64,000 nt of DNA from Glaciihabitans sp. dw_435 (GTDB lineage Bacteria > Actinomycetota > Actinomycetes > Actinomycetales > Microbacteriaceae), in contig NZ_JAAVUZ010000006.1 of assembly GCF_018449675.1 (NCBI RefSeq), positions 62,001-126,000 on the forward strand, written 5' to 3'. Position numbers and translations under genes: made by a program. Positions 1 to 8,734 of this stretch are shown here, one piece after another. The notes beneath the pieces are model-generated. The model was not told where the DNA came from. It made no database searches and saw only the letters and a program-made list of their open reading frames with translations. Every line of letters begins with the position of its first letter. Position 1 is the stretch's first letter.

Positions 1-308
1 ACAACGATGCCGTCGAGCTTGATCTCGACACCGCCGAGCTTGACGCGCTCGTCGTGCTTCAGTTCACCGGTCGCGGTGAGGAACGTGCCCTGCGCCAGCG
101 CGGAGATCTCCGCGGCGATCGGGTCTTCTGCCGGCGTGCCGTCCTCGTTAAAGACACGGGGGTGTACGAGCTGCACCGCTCCCGACTCGTCGCGCAGCAC
201 AACGAACTGCACCTTCTTCTGATCACGGACGGTGTCGACCCAGCCGGATACGGAAATGGGGCCGTCGGATGCCGCGGCAAGGTTCTTTATAAGGGTGCGT
301 TCAGTCAC
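1..308 (-). CDS. aspS: Aspartyl-tRNA synthetase, N-terminal part (runs off window start)
   Basis: The visible 102 residues form an OB-fold anticodon-binding domain: ISVSGWVDTVRDQKKVQFVV followed by LRDESGAVQLVHPRV and a ...LTATGELKHDERVKLGG... strand. It begins almost at the OB fold, which is the layout of archaeal-like, often non-discriminating AspRS found in some Actinobacteria. The catalytic class II domain lies outside the window, so Asp versus Asn specificity cannot be checked. The start could be GTG at 308 or GTG two codons upstream at 314. It is divergent from the phosphatase gene at 377. Confidence 0.7.
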   Translation of the reverse strand, partial: MTERTLIKNLAAASDGPISVSGWVDTVRDQKKVQFVVLRDESGAVQLVHPRVFNEDGTPAEDPIAAEISALAQGTFLTATGELKHDERVKLGGVEIKLDGIV

Positions 309-376
309 GATCACCGAGTTTAGTGCGATCCGCCCCGCGGCCAGCGGGGCGCTGGGGCGAAAGTACACTTGACTGC

Positions 377-1015
377 GTGCCAGCTACCCTCCTCCACCTC
401 GTTCGTCACGGCGAGGTCCACAACCCCGAAGGCGTGCTCTACGGCCGCATCCCCGGATTCGGCCTGAGCGATCTGGGCAAAAAGATGGCTGCCGTCTCGG
501 CCGCGTCGCTCGCGGGCAACCCGATCACGCGCCTGTACGCGAGTCCGCTGCAGCGCGCGCAAGAGTCGGCTGCGCCCTGGGCGCAGAACTTCGGACTCGA
601 CATCCGCACGGAAGACCGCATCATCGAACCGACCAACAAGTTTGAGGGCGGCACCTTCGAACTGAGCGCCAAGGTGATCTTCAAGCCCCACGCCTGGCCC
701 TGGATCTACAACCCGCTGCGCCCGAGCTGGGGTGAGGCCTACACCTCGATCGCCGCGCGCATGATCGCGGCCATGGACGACGCGTGGGACGAGGCGGACG
801 GTGGCGAGGTTGTCATGGTGAGCCACCAATTGCCGATCTGGATGACCCACCGCTTTGTTATGGGCGAGAAGCTGTACCACGACCCCCGCAAGAGGCGCTG
901 CAGCCTCTCGAGCATTACCACGTTCGAAAAGCGCGGTACCAGCTTCGTCGAAGTTAACTATCAGGATCCTGCGCGAGAGTTGGCGGCGACCGCCATCGAT
1001 CTGGGAGCCGTGTGA
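377..1015 (+). CDS. Histidine phosphatase superfamily protein (phosphoglycerate mutase-like)
   Basis: The 212-aa product carries the RHG signature near the N-terminus (LHLVRHGEVHNPEG, R10-H11-G12) and a second histidine in VVMVSHQLPIW, the two-histidine core of branch 1 histidine phosphatases. The GTG start at 377 is chosen because the RHG strand normally begins within about ten residues of the N-terminus; an upstream in-frame start at 323 would add an unlikely tail. The stop overlaps the next GTG start by four bases, so it is probably translated together with the TlpA/ResA-like thioredoxin. The substrate is unknown. This family often precedes cytochrome c maturation genes in actinobacteria. 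Confidence 0.85.
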   Translation: MPATLLHLVRHGEVHNPEGVLYGRIPGFGLSDLGKKMAAVSAASLAGNPITRLYASPLQRAQESAAPWAQNFGLDIRTEDRIIEPTNKFEGGTFELSAKVIFKPHAWPWIYNPLRPSWGEAYTSIAARMIAAMDDAWDEADGGEVVMVSHQLPIWMTHRFVMGEKLYHDPRKRRCSLSSITTFEKRGTSFVEVNYQDPARELAATAIDLGAV

Positions 1016-1650
1016 ATACTGCGCGCCGTGTACTACCGCTGCGCCCGCGATCGCGCGGGCTCAAGCTGGGCCTCGGGCTCGTGTCATCCGCCATCGCTCT
1101 CGTGCTTCTGGCCGGCTGCGCGAACGATCCGCTTGCCGCCCAGTACAAGGACGGCACCGACACCAACTACATCTCCGGTGAGGGTGTCTACAAGGAGTAC
1201 ACGGTCGCCGAGCGCGGCAAGACCGTCGACTTCAAGGGCACAACCGACGCCGGCACGAAGGTGTCGAACGCCGACTACGCCAACAAGGTGACCGTCGTGA
1301 ACTTCTGGTACGCGGGGTGCCCGCCGTGCCGTCTCGAGGCTCCCGACCTGGAAAAGCTGTCGAAGACGTACGCCGCGAAGGGCGTCAGCTTCCTCGGGGT
1401 GAACACCTACGACCAGGCTCCGACGTCCCAGGCGTTCGCCCGCAAGTTCGGCGTCACCTACCCGTCGATCATCGACGCCAACGACGTCGCGGTGCAGTTC
1501 GCCTTCTCCGGCTCCGTTCCGCCCAACGCTGTGCCTACCACTCTCGTTCTCGACCGTGAGGGCCGCGTGGCAGCACGCTGGTCCGGCCTCGTCAGCGACC
1601 CGTCGATCCTCGCCGCGATGATCGACCGCGTTGTCGGCGAGGAGAGCTAG
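1012..1650 (+). CDS. TlpA/ResA-like thioredoxin lipoprotein
   Basis: A 212-aa extracytoplasmic thiol-disulfide oxidoreductase. The N-terminus has basic residues, a hydrophobic stretch and a lipobox (VLLAGC, lipidated Cys36). The thioredoxin active site is WYAGCPPC, the CPPC variant, followed by a fold with the cis-proline region AVPTTLVLDREG. ResA-type proteins reduce apocytochrome c cysteines before haem attachment, taking electrons from CcdA. The GTG start overlaps the preceding stop, and ccdA starts two bases after this stop, so the genes form an operon with resB and ccsB. Confidence 0.92.
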   Translation: MNTARRVLPLRPRSRGLKLGLGLVSSAIALVLLAGCANDPLAAQYKDGTDTNYISGEGVYKEYTVAERGKTVDFKGTTDAGTKVSNADYANKVTVVNFWYAGCPPCRLEAPDLEKLSKTYAAKGVSFLGVNTYDQAPTSQAFARKFGVTYPSIIDANDVAVQFAFSGSVPPNAVPTTLVLDREGRVAARWSGLVSDPSILAAMIDRVVGEES

Positions 1651-1652
1651 CT

Positions 1653-2396
1653 GTGGGGTCCATTCCCGAGATCGTCAACAGTGGCAGTCTCTTCTTCGCG
1701 ATACCGCTCGCCCTGCTCGCGGGCCTGATTTCCTTCCTGTCGCCGTGCATCCTGCCTCTCGTGCCCGGGTACATGGGCTACATCGGCGGGTTCACGAGTG
1801 AGGCCGACCGTCCCCGCCGTGGACGCCTGCTGCTGGGCGTCGCGCTCTTCGTGCTCGGCTTCTCGGTGGTCTTCGTCGGCTTCGGCATCCTGTTCGGCAC
1901 CGCCGGGCTCATGCTCAAGGCCAACCTCGACCTGATCACCCGCATCGCCGGCGTCATCGTGATCCTGCTTGGGCTCGTCTTCATCGGTCAGTTCACCTTC
2001 ATGCAGCGCACGTTCCGTCCGAGCTGGCGCACCACCACCGGCCTCGCCGGCGCTCCGCTGCTCGGCCTTGTCTTCGGCCTCGGCTGGACGCCGTGCATCG
2101 GCCCGACGCTTGCCGCTGTGTACACGATCGCGCTCAACGGGGGCAGCCCGTGGCGTGGTGCCCTACTCGGCCTCGCGTTCTGCATCGGACTCGGTGTGCC
2201 ATTCCTGCTCGTCGCGTTCGGGCTGAACTGGGTCACCGGGTCGATCTCCTGGCTCAAGCGCCACATCCGCCTGATCAACATCATCGGCGGCGCAATTCTT
2301 ATCATCATCGGCATTCTGATGGTGACCGGCCTCTGGCATCTGCTCATGTCCGAGTTTCTCGCGGAGGTGAACAGTGGCTTCTTCCCGGCCCTCTGA
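1653..2396 (+). CDS. ccdA: Cytochrome c biogenesis membrane protein CcdA
   Basis: A 247-aa polytopic protein with about six membrane segments. The two conserved cysteine motifs of the CcdA/DsbD-beta family are present: FLSPCILPLVPGYMGYIGG near residue 28 and GWTPCIGPTLAAVY near residue 147. It carries reducing equivalents from cytoplasmic thioredoxin across the membrane to the lipoprotein encoded just upstream. The GTG start lies two bases after the upstream stop. Its 3' end overlaps the resB start by 23 bases, implying coupled translation. Confidence 0.95.
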   Translation: MGSIPEIVNSGSLFFAIPLALLAGLISFLSPCILPLVPGYMGYIGGFTSEADRPRRGRLLLGVALFVLGFSVVFVGFGILFGTAGLMLKANLDLITRIAGVIVILLGLVFIGQFTFMQRTFRPSWRTTTGLAGAPLLGLVFGLGWTPCIGPTLAAVYTIALNGGSPWRGALLGLAFCIGLGVPFLLVAFGLNWVTGSISWLKRHIRLINIIGGAILIIIGILMVTGLWHLLMSEFLAEVNSGFFPAL

Positions 2397-4017
2397 TCAT
2401 TTTGATTCCCCGGCGCCCGACAAGGCGATCAACCAGCCCAAGCTGGGGGTGATCGGATACCTGCGCTTCTTCTGGCGCCAGCTCACCAGCATGCGCACCG
2501 CGCTGTTCCTGCTGTTGCTGCTCGCGTTCGCTGCCGTTCCCGGATCGCTCGTGCCCCAGGTCACCTCCGACCCCAACGGCGTGATCCAGTACAAGGCGGC
2601 CAACCCGGGCCTGTCGAAGGTGCTCGACTTCTTCCAGATCTTCGACACCTACAGCTCGATCTGGTTCTCCGCGATCTACCTGCTGCTGTTCATCTCGCTC
2701 ATCGGCTGCGTGGTGCCGCGCACCAAGCATCACCTCGAGTCGCTGCGCACCAAGCCGCCGAAGACGCCCGCGCGCCTGGAGCGTCTCACCGGGTTCACCA
2801 GCACGGTGGCCGAGCCGCTCGAGGCCGACGAGGTGCAGGACGCCGTGGCATCCGCTCACAAACTCCTCAAGCGCAGCGGCTACCGCACCCGCCTGTTCAC
2901 CCAGTCCGGACCCGCCGATGGCGCGACCGCGATGTCCGTCAGTGCCGAGCGCGGCTACCTGCGGGAGACCGGCAACCTGGTGTTCCACGGAGCGCTCGTG
3001 GGCATTCTGATCGCGGTGGGCTTCGGCTCCGGCTTCAGCTACACCGGCCAGAAGGTCATCGTCGAGGGCCAGTCGTTCACGAACGTGCTCGGCAACTACG
3101 ACTCGTTCAACCCGGGCCGCTTCTTCAGCGACTCGGAGCTGGTGCCGTACTCGATTCAGCTCGACAAGTTCACCGCCAAGTACGAAGAGACCAACATCAA
3201 GGCCTACGGCCAGCCGATCGATTACACGGCGGATGTCACGACCGACGTTCCCGGTGGCGAGGGCAAGTCCACCCAGACCATCAAGGTCAACTCGCCGCTG
3301 CGCATCGGTGGAACCGACGCGTACCTGCTCGGTAACGGCTACGCGCCGTGGATCACCGTGCGGGACGGCGAGGGTAACGTCGCGTTCTCGCAGCCGGTGG
3401 CCTTCCTGCCGCAGGACGCAAACCTCACGAGCGTCGGCGTCGTGAAGGTGCCCGACGCACTGCCTGAACAGCTCGGGCTGCAGGGCTTCTTCTACCCGAC
3501 CGTGTGCGACACGACGGTGTGTACGGGAGCGCTCACCTCGGTGCATCCCGATCTCCTCGACCCGACACTGACGCTGCAGGTCTACACGGGCAACCTCGGC
3601 CTCGATAAGGGTGTTCCGACCAGCGCCTTCGCGCTCAACACCGACAAGCTGACGGAGGTTGCCGGCACCAAGGCCGCGACCCCCTCGCTGCTGCTGAAGG
3701 TCGGCGACACTGTTGACCTTCCCAACGGTCTTGGCAGCGTCACCTTCGACTCGGTCAAGCGCTTCATCTCGCTCGACGTGCACCACGACCCGACGCAGCT
3801 CTGGGTGCTCGGCTTCGCGGTTCTCGTGCTCGCCGGCCTGCTGACCGGACTGTTTGTGCCGCGTCGCCGGGTCTGGGTGAAGGCCGTGGAGACCGAGGAC
3901 GGCGTGCGCTTCGAGTACGCCGGACTTGCCCGTGGCGAGGATCCCGGACTCGAGGCGGCGATAGCTGATATCGCGAAGAAACATTCCCAGCATCTCGGGC
4001 TTAAGCTGTCCCGGTGA
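2374..4017 (+). CDS. resB: Cytochrome c biogenesis protein ResB
   Basis: A 547-aa ResB/Ccs1 family protein. Membrane segments are seen near residues 42-62 (TALFLLLLLAFAAVPGSLVP), 92-115, 190-212 and 475-497, with a large extracytoplasmic domain between the third and fourth. ResB and CcsB together form the system II haem-export and cytochrome c synthetase complex. The GTG start lies inside the ccdA 3' end, and its stop overlaps the ccsB start by four bases. Length and topology are normal for actinobacterial ResB. Confidence 0.94.
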   Translation: MASSRPSDHFDSPAPDKAINQPKLGVIGYLRFFWRQLTSMRTALFLLLLLAFAAVPGSLVPQVTSDPNGVIQYKAANPGLSKVLDFFQIFDTYSSIWFSAIYLLLFISLIGCVVPRTKHHLESLRTKPPKTPARLERLTGFTSTVAEPLEADEVQDAVASAHKLLKRSGYRTRLFTQSGPADGATAMSVSAERGYLRETGNLVFHGALVGILIAVGFGSGFSYTGQKVIVEGQSFTNVLGNYDSFNPGRFFSDSELVPYSIQLDKFTAKYEETNIKAYGQPIDYTADVTTDVPGGEGKSTQTIKVNSPLRIGGTDAYLLGNGYAPWITVRDGEGNVAFSQPVAFLPQDANLTSVGVVKVPDALPEQLGLQGFFYPTVCDTTVCTGALTSVHPDLLDPTLTLQVYTGNLGLDKGVPTSAFALNTDKLTEVAGTKAATPSLLLKVGDTVDLPNGLGSVTFDSVKRFISLDVHHDPTQLWVLGFAVLVLAGLLTGLFVPRRRVWVKAVETEDGVRFEYAGLARGEDPGLEAAIADIAKKHSQHLGLKLSR

Positions 4018-5009
4018 CTGGACAACTTATAACGCTGAGCCTCGTGGCCATTTGGTCGGCGATGGCGGTGTACGCGCTGGCATTCATCGCGTTCACGATC
4101 GACCTCGCGCGTCGAACCGCCCCCGCATCCGAGGATGTCGTGGTCCGCTCCGCCGCCGCCGACTCGGCTCTGTCGTACGAGACCATGACCGAAGGGTCAT
4201 CCTCGTCCGGTCGCGGCTCGACCGCGGTGCTCGAGCGCACCGCCGCCCGGGTCGACGGAACCCTGCGTTCCTCGAAGTGGACCCGCATCGCCATGGCGTT
4301 CACCGTCATCGCGTGGATCCTGCACGTCGGTGGCACCGTGCTGCGCGGCCTCGCCGCCGGGCGCGTGCCGTGGGCCAACATGTTCGAGTTCTCGCTGACC
4401 GCGACCGCGATCGTGGTGGGTGTCTTCCTTGCCGTGCAGTTCTGGCAGGACCTCAAGTTCCTCGGCGCGTACGTCGTCGCCTTCGCGCTGCTGCTGCTCG
4501 GGCTCGCGACCGTCAACTTCTACGTGGACGTCATCCCGCTGCCGCCGGCACTCCAGTCGTACTGGCTCGTCATCCACGTGTTCGTCGCCTCCCTCGGAAC
4601 CGGGTTCTTCGCCCTGGGCGCAGGTCTCTCGATCGCGCAGCTGCTGCAGGCCGGTGGCTCCAAGCGCCTCAAGTTCCTCGGCACGCTTCCCTCGGCCGTC
4701 ACGCTCGAGAACATGGCGTACCGCCTGATCGTCGTCGGGTTCGTCTTCTGGACGTTCACGCTCATCGCCGGCGCCATCTGGGCCGAGCACGCCTGGGGTC
4801 GCTACTGGGGCTGGGACACCAAAGAGGTCTGGACCTTCATCATCTGGGTCATCTTCGCTGGCTACATCCACGCCCGTGCTACCCGCGGATGGCGCGGCTC
4901 GCGCAGCGCATCGCTCGCGATCATCGGTTTCGCCGCGGTCATCTTCAACTTCACGATCGTGAACCTGTTCTTCAAGGGACTGCACGCGTACAGCGGCATC
5001 TCGATGTAG
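4014..5009 (+). CDS. ccsB: Cytochrome c biogenesis protein CcsB/ResC (haem handling)
   Basis: A 331-aa integral membrane protein with roughly eight hydrophobic segments and the tryptophan-rich haem-binding WWD-type motif WGRYWGWDTKEVWTFIIW near residues 262-280. It also has flanking histidines (LHVGGT, IHVFVAS, GLHAYS) expected of haem ligands. It is the partner of ResB in system II cytochrome c synthetase. The GTGA overlap with resB and the terminator after its stop mark it as the last gene of the operon. Confidence 0.95.
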   Translation: MTGQLITLSLVAIWSAMAVYALAFIAFTIDLARRTAPASEDVVVRSAAADSALSYETMTEGSSSSGRGSTAVLERTAARVDGTLRSSKWTRIAMAFTVIAWILHVGGTVLRGLAAGRVPWANMFEFSLTATAIVVGVFLAVQFWQDLKFLGAYVVAFALLLLGLATVNFYVDVIPLPPALQSYWLVIHVFVASLGTGFFALGAGLSIAQLLQAGGSKRLKFLGTLPSAVTLENMAYRLIVVGFVFWTFTLIAGAIWAEHAWGRYWGWDTKEVWTFIIWVIFAGYIHARATRGWRGSRSASLAIIGFAAVIFNFTIVNLFFKGLHAYSGISM

Positions 5010-5023
5010 TTCTGTTCATCACA

Positions 5024-5063
5024 CAACAACGGCGGTTCGGGATGTCCCGGGCCGCCGTTGTTG
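5024..5063. terminator. Bidirectional hairpin between ccsB and menC
   Basis: A 12-bp perfect inverted repeat (CAACAACGGCGG at 5024-5035 with its complement at 5052-5063) with a GC-rich 16-base loop sits between two convergent genes. It has no long T-run, but position and symmetry suggest it stops transcription from both sides. Confidence 0.65.
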
Positions 5064-5103
5064 CGTTGCCGCGAGGCATCCGCCCTCCGCCGCAGCTGCG
5101 ACG

Positions 5104-6090
5104 CTAGGCGGTGACCTGCAGCAGGCGGTGCGTGCGGGCAACCCGGGCCAGCCACCACGCGGTGCGGTCCTCGTCGGCGGCGTAACGGTCGAGCAGTCCG
5201 CCGCTCACCGCGACGCGGCGCACGTCGATCTTGCCGTCCCGCGGCAGCAGCGGCTCCTCGGTCACGTCCGCGCCGAGCAGGGCGGCGGTGCCGAGGCCAC
5301 AGTCGAAGTCGAGCTGGGGGATGCTGGCTGCGAGGTGTGCCCCCATGGAGAGCCCCACCGAGGTATCCAGCGCGCTCGAGACGACGACGGGAAGCCCCGC
5401 CTCCGCCACGATCGAGAGCGCCTTCGCGACGCCCCCGAGCGGCTGCGCCTTGATCACCAGGATGTCGGCCGCGCCAGCTCGGGCAACCTCGAGCGGGTCA
5501 TCCGCTTTCCGCACGCTCTCATCGGCGGCGATCGGGATGCCCATGTACTTCACGCGCGTGCGCACCTCGGCGAGCTCGTCGATGGTGGCGCAGGGCTGCT
5601 CGACGTACTCGAGGTCGTATTTGGCGAACGCGTGGATGGCGCGCTCGGCCTCGTCCACCGTCCAGCCGCCGTTGGCGTCGACGCGGATGCGACCGTCGGG
5701 TCCGATGAGTTCGCGCACACGGGCGACGCGGGCCGTGTCATCCGCCAGCAGCTGTCCCGGTTCCGCGACCTTGATCTTGACGGTGCGGCACCCGGGGAAG
5801 CGCGCGAGGATGCCCTCGACATCGCCGGCGGGCACGGCCGGCATGGTCGCGTTGACGCGGATGTGGGGGCGCCGGCGGGGCGGCAGGTCGTTCCAGCCAA
5901 AATCGATGGCGGCCGCCAGCCAGGTGGATGCCTCGGAGTCGTCGTACTCGACGAAGGGGGAAAACTCTGTCCATCCCCGTTCGCCCTCGAAGAGCACGGC
6001 CTCCCTGGTGTCGATTCCGCGGAAGCGTGTTGCCATGGGCAGGGAGACCACTCGCGCCGTCGCGAGCAGGTCCGATAGTGGGACTGTCAT
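5104..6090 (-). CDS. menC: o-Succinylbenzoate synthase
   Basis: A 328-aa enolase-superfamily enzyme that dehydrates SHCHC to o-succinylbenzoate in menaquinone synthesis. Catalytic elements are in the right order: the KxK motif (TVKIKVAEPG), metal ligands in VDANGG, EYVEQPC and IAADESVRK, and the second lysine in DILVIKAQPLGG. It is transcribed opposite to menB, menE, menA and menD, which lie just beyond the small membrane-protein gene. Start is ATG at 6090. Confidence 0.94.
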   Translation of the reverse strand: MTVPLSDLLATARVVSLPMATRFRGIDTREAVLFEGERGWTEFSPFVEYDDSEASTWLAAAIDFGWNDLPPRRRPHIRVNATMPAVPAGDVEGILARFPGCRTVKIKVAEPGQLLADDTARVARVRELIGPDGRIRVDANGGWTVDEAERAIHAFAKYDLEYVEQPCATIDELAEVRTRVKYMGIPIAADESVRKADDPLEVARAGAADILVIKAQPLGGVAKALSIVAEAGLPVVVSSALDTSVGLSMGAHLAASIPQLDFDCGLGTAALLGADVTEEPLLPRDGKIDVRRVAVSGGLLDRYAADEDRTAWWLARVARTHRLLQVTA

Positions 6091-6157
6091 GTGCCCAGTT
6101 TGCCGGACGGACCGCGCGCTGGCACTCTGGGGTTACTGATTCCTGCGGAGGATGGCT

Positions 6158-6628
6158 ATGGCGAACGGCGAACGCGGTATCGAGGCGCTCAAGCCGAACT
6201 ACACGCCCGGGCGTGGCGACGGCGCCCGCACCCCGCGTGCGATCCGCCAGTCGGCCACCGACCGGGCTCCCCGCAAGAGCTCACCGAAGCCGCCTCGCGG
6301 CCCGAAGCCCGCGAAGCCCACGCGGGCCGAGCGCGCCGGACGCCGCACCATCCTCGTCGGGGTGTTTGCCCTTGCGCTTGCCCTCGGCGCCGTCGTGCTG
6401 GTGTCCGTCGGCATCAATCTGGCGTACGCCGACGAATTTGCGCAGTCGAGTCGTCTGGCCGTCTTCGCGATCGTCGTGTCGATCGCGGGCTTCCTCGTCG
6501 GTGGGGTCGCGGTGATCACCGGTCGCGGACGCTCCTGGGGAGCCGTGGCGATGGGCGTGAGCCTGCTGGCCAACCCGGTGGTGCTCACGCAGCTCATCGG
6601 CTGGCTGAGCCACGTCATCCCGACGTAG
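6158..6628 (+). CDS. Small membrane protein of unknown function
   Basis: About 156 aa. Residues 1-60 are hydrophilic, rich in Arg, Lys and Pro (SSPKPPRGPKPAKPTRAER). Three hydrophobic segments follow, roughly at 64-90, 100-120 and 130-152. ATG codons exist at 6152 and 6158; the GGAGG at 6147-6151 touches the first but stands six bases from the second, so 6158 is preferred. I do not recognise a family. It lies between menC and menB and may simply be a conserved neighbour in this clade. Confidence 0.75.
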   Translation: MANGERGIEALKPNYTPGRGDGARTPRAIRQSATDRAPRKSSPKPPRGPKPAKPTRAERAGRRTILVGVFALALALGAVVLVSVGINLAYADEFAQSSRLAVFAIVVSIAGFLVGGVAVITGRGRSWGAVAMGVSLLANPVVLTQLIGWLSHVIPT

Positions 6629-6659
6629 ACCCCCGGGGACCGCGCCGTAGGCTAGTGCC

Positions 6660-7574
6660 ATGACTTCCGCGGTTTCCGACCTGTTCGATCCGACCGTGTG
6701 GCGCGAGGTTGCCGGGTTCGAGCAGCTGACCGACATCACGTACCACCAGGACACCGCGGGCCGGGTCGCCCGGGTGGCATTCAACCGGCCGGAAGTGCGT
6801 AACGCGTTCCGTCCGCACACGGTGGACGAGCTTTACCGGGCGCTCGACGACGCACGCCAGAACCCGCGGATCGGGGTAGTCCTGCTGACGGGCAATGGCC
6901 CGAGCCAGAAGGACGGCGGCTGGGCGTTCTGCAGCGGCGGGGACCAGCGCATCAGGGGGCGTGACGGATACCAGTACGCGGATGGCACGGCACCGACGGG
7001 ACCGTTCGGCGCAGCGTCATCCGGCCGCCTGCACATCCTTGAGGTGCAGCGACTCATCCGGTTTATGCCGAAGGTCGTCATTGCCGTGATCCCCGGATGG
7101 GCGGCCGGCGGCGGGCACTCGCTGCACGTGGTGTGTGACCTGTCGATCGCGAGCGCCGAGCACGGCAAGTTCAAGCAGACCGATGCGGACGTCGGCTCGT
7201 TCGACGGAGGCTACGGCAGCGCCTACTTCGCGCGGCAGGTGGGGCAGAAGTTTGCGCGGGAGGTGTTCTTCCTCGCCCGCGAGTACTCGGCGCAGCGCGC
7301 GCTCGAGACCGGCGCGATCAACGCCGTGGTGCCGCACGCCGAACTCGAGACCGTCGCGTACGAGTGGGCCAACGAAATTTTGACCAAGAGCCCCACCGCG
7401 ATCCGCATGCTGAAGTTCGCCTTCAACGCGGTCGATGACGGCATGGTGGGCCAGCAGGTGTTCGCGGGCGAGGCCACGCGCCTTGCCTACGGCACCGACG
7501 AGGCCGTCGAGGGGCGCGACTCGTTCCTCGAGAAGCGCGAGCCCGATTGGGCGCCGTTCCCCTGGCAGTTCTGA
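6660..7574 (+). CDS. menB: 1,4-Dihydroxy-2-naphthoyl-CoA synthase
   Basis: A 304-aa crotonase-fold enzyme that cyclises OSB-CoA to DHNA-CoA. It shows the crotonase opening RVARVAFNRPEVRNAFRP, the oxyanion-hole segments WAFCSGGDQRIRG and IPGWAAGGGHSLHVVCDLSIAS, and the MenB-type QTDADVGSFDGGYGSAYFAR region with its catalytic Asp. The C-terminal ...LEKREPDWAPFPWQF tail is the usual MenB ending. menE follows after 13 bases. Confidence 0.96.
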   Translation: MTSAVSDLFDPTVWREVAGFEQLTDITYHQDTAGRVARVAFNRPEVRNAFRPHTVDELYRALDDARQNPRIGVVLLTGNGPSQKDGGWAFCSGGDQRIRGRDGYQYADGTAPTGPFGAASSGRLHILEVQRLIRFMPKVVIAVIPGWAAGGGHSLHVVCDLSIASAEHGKFKQTDADVGSFDGGYGSAYFARQVGQKFAREVFFLAREYSAQRALETGAINAVVPHAELETVAYEWANEILTKSPTAIRMLKFAFNAVDDGMVGQQVFAGEATRLAYGTDEAVEGRDSFLEKREPDWAPFPWQF

Positions 7575-7587
7575 TGGGGGGAGAGGC

Positions 7588-8724
7588 GTGACCCGCCCGC
7601 TCTCCGTCATCGCCGCGGATCCCGCCGCCGTCCTCATCGCCCTGCGCGCTGCCCTCGCCGGGAGCGGCCCCGCCGTCTTTCCCCGGGCGCTCGACGCCTC
7701 ACCGGTCGTGCCGGGCTCCCTCCCTGCCGAGGTGCCGCGCCGCGTCGCCCTCGTCGTCGAGACCAGCGGCTCCACCGCGAAGCCCAAGCGGGTGGCACAC
7801 AGCAGTGACGCTCTGCTCGCCAGCGCCGCGGCATCCGATTCCGCGCTCGGCGGCGCCGGACAGTGGCTCCTCGCCCTCCCCGCGCACTACATCGCCGGCC
7901 TCAACGTGCTCGTGCGCTCCATCGCCGCGGGTACCGACCCGGTGATCCTCCCGTCGGGACCCTTCGATCCGATCGCCTTCGCCGCTGCCGCCGATCGCAT
8001 GGACGCACCGCTGCGCTTCACCTCGCTTGTGCCCGCCCAGCTCGGCCAGCTTTTGGGGGCGGATGTCGCGGTGCGCGCCCTGCGGCGGTTCGACCGCATC
8101 CTCGTGGGAGGGCAGAGCACGCCGGCCGTCCTGCTCGAGCGCGCGGCAGAGCTCGGGGTGCGCCTCACGCGCACGTACGGCTCGAGCGAGACCGCCGGGG
8201 GATGCGTGTACGACGGGGTGCCAATCGGCAACACCGAGGTGCGGATCCACGACGGCCAGGTCGAGCTCGCCGGCAGCGTGCTCGCCGACGGCTACCTCGA
8301 CGATGACGAGCGCACGGCGCTGGCATTCCCGAGCGAGGCCGGACACCGCTGGTACCGCACCGGTGACACCGGCGAAGTCGTCGACGGGGTGCTCCGTGTC
8401 ACCGGGCGCCTGGACGACGTGATCATCTCCGGCGGCATCAAGGTGTCGCTTGCCGATATTGAGCGCGAGGTGCGCGCGCTGCCGGGGCAGTCCGACGCCG
8501 TGGTCGTGCGCACGCCCAGTGACCGCTGGGGAGAGGTGCCTGTCGTCGTGACAGTGACCCCGCTCGACCTCGCCGACGTGAGGGCGCACCTCGGGGCGAT
8601 TCTCGGTCCCGCGGCCGCGCCCGCACGAGTCGTGGTTGTGCCGGCCCTTCCGCTGCTGAGCTCGGGCAAGCCCGACCGGCGCGAGCTCGCCCGTCTGGCC
8701 GCGCTCCATAGCCGCCACAACTAG
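7588..8724 (+). CDS. menE: o-Succinylbenzoate-CoA ligase
   Basis: A 378-aa member of the acyl-adenylate-forming family. AMP-binding motifs are visible: VVETSGSTAKPKRV (phosphate loop; Ala replaces the common Gly), TYGSSETAGG, YRTGDTGEV, GRLDDVIISGG and the catalytic lysine near the C-terminus in LSSGKPDRREL. It activates o-succinylbenzoate for MenB. The GTG at 7588 is chosen because it follows a GGGGGAGAGG ribosome site and gives a compact N-terminus; the frame is open further upstream into menB but that part has no family features. Confidence 0.92.
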   Translation: MTRPLSVIAADPAAVLIALRAALAGSGPAVFPRALDASPVVPGSLPAEVPRRVALVVETSGSTAKPKRVAHSSDALLASAAASDSALGGAGQWLLALPAHYIAGLNVLVRSIAAGTDPVILPSGPFDPIAFAAAADRMDAPLRFTSLVPAQLGQLLGADVAVRALRRFDRILVGGQSTPAVLLERAAELGVRLTRTYGSSETAGGCVYDGVPIGNTEVRIHDGQVELAGSVLADGYLDDDERTALAFPSEAGHRWYRTGDTGEVVDGVLRVTGRLDDVIISGGIKVSLADIEREVRALPGQSDAVVVRTPSDRWGEVPVVVTVTPLDLADVRAHLGAILGPAAAPARVVVVPALPLLSSGKPDRRELARLAALHSRHN

Positions 8725-8734
8725 AATTCTCTCC

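Noticed and set aside
2344-3993. 549-aa antisense frame opposite resB, with similar frames opposite menD and the MFS gene
   Set aside because: High-GC third positions leave the complementary frame open. The sense strand has complete conserved proteins; the antisense products are rich in Arg, Gly and His without domains.
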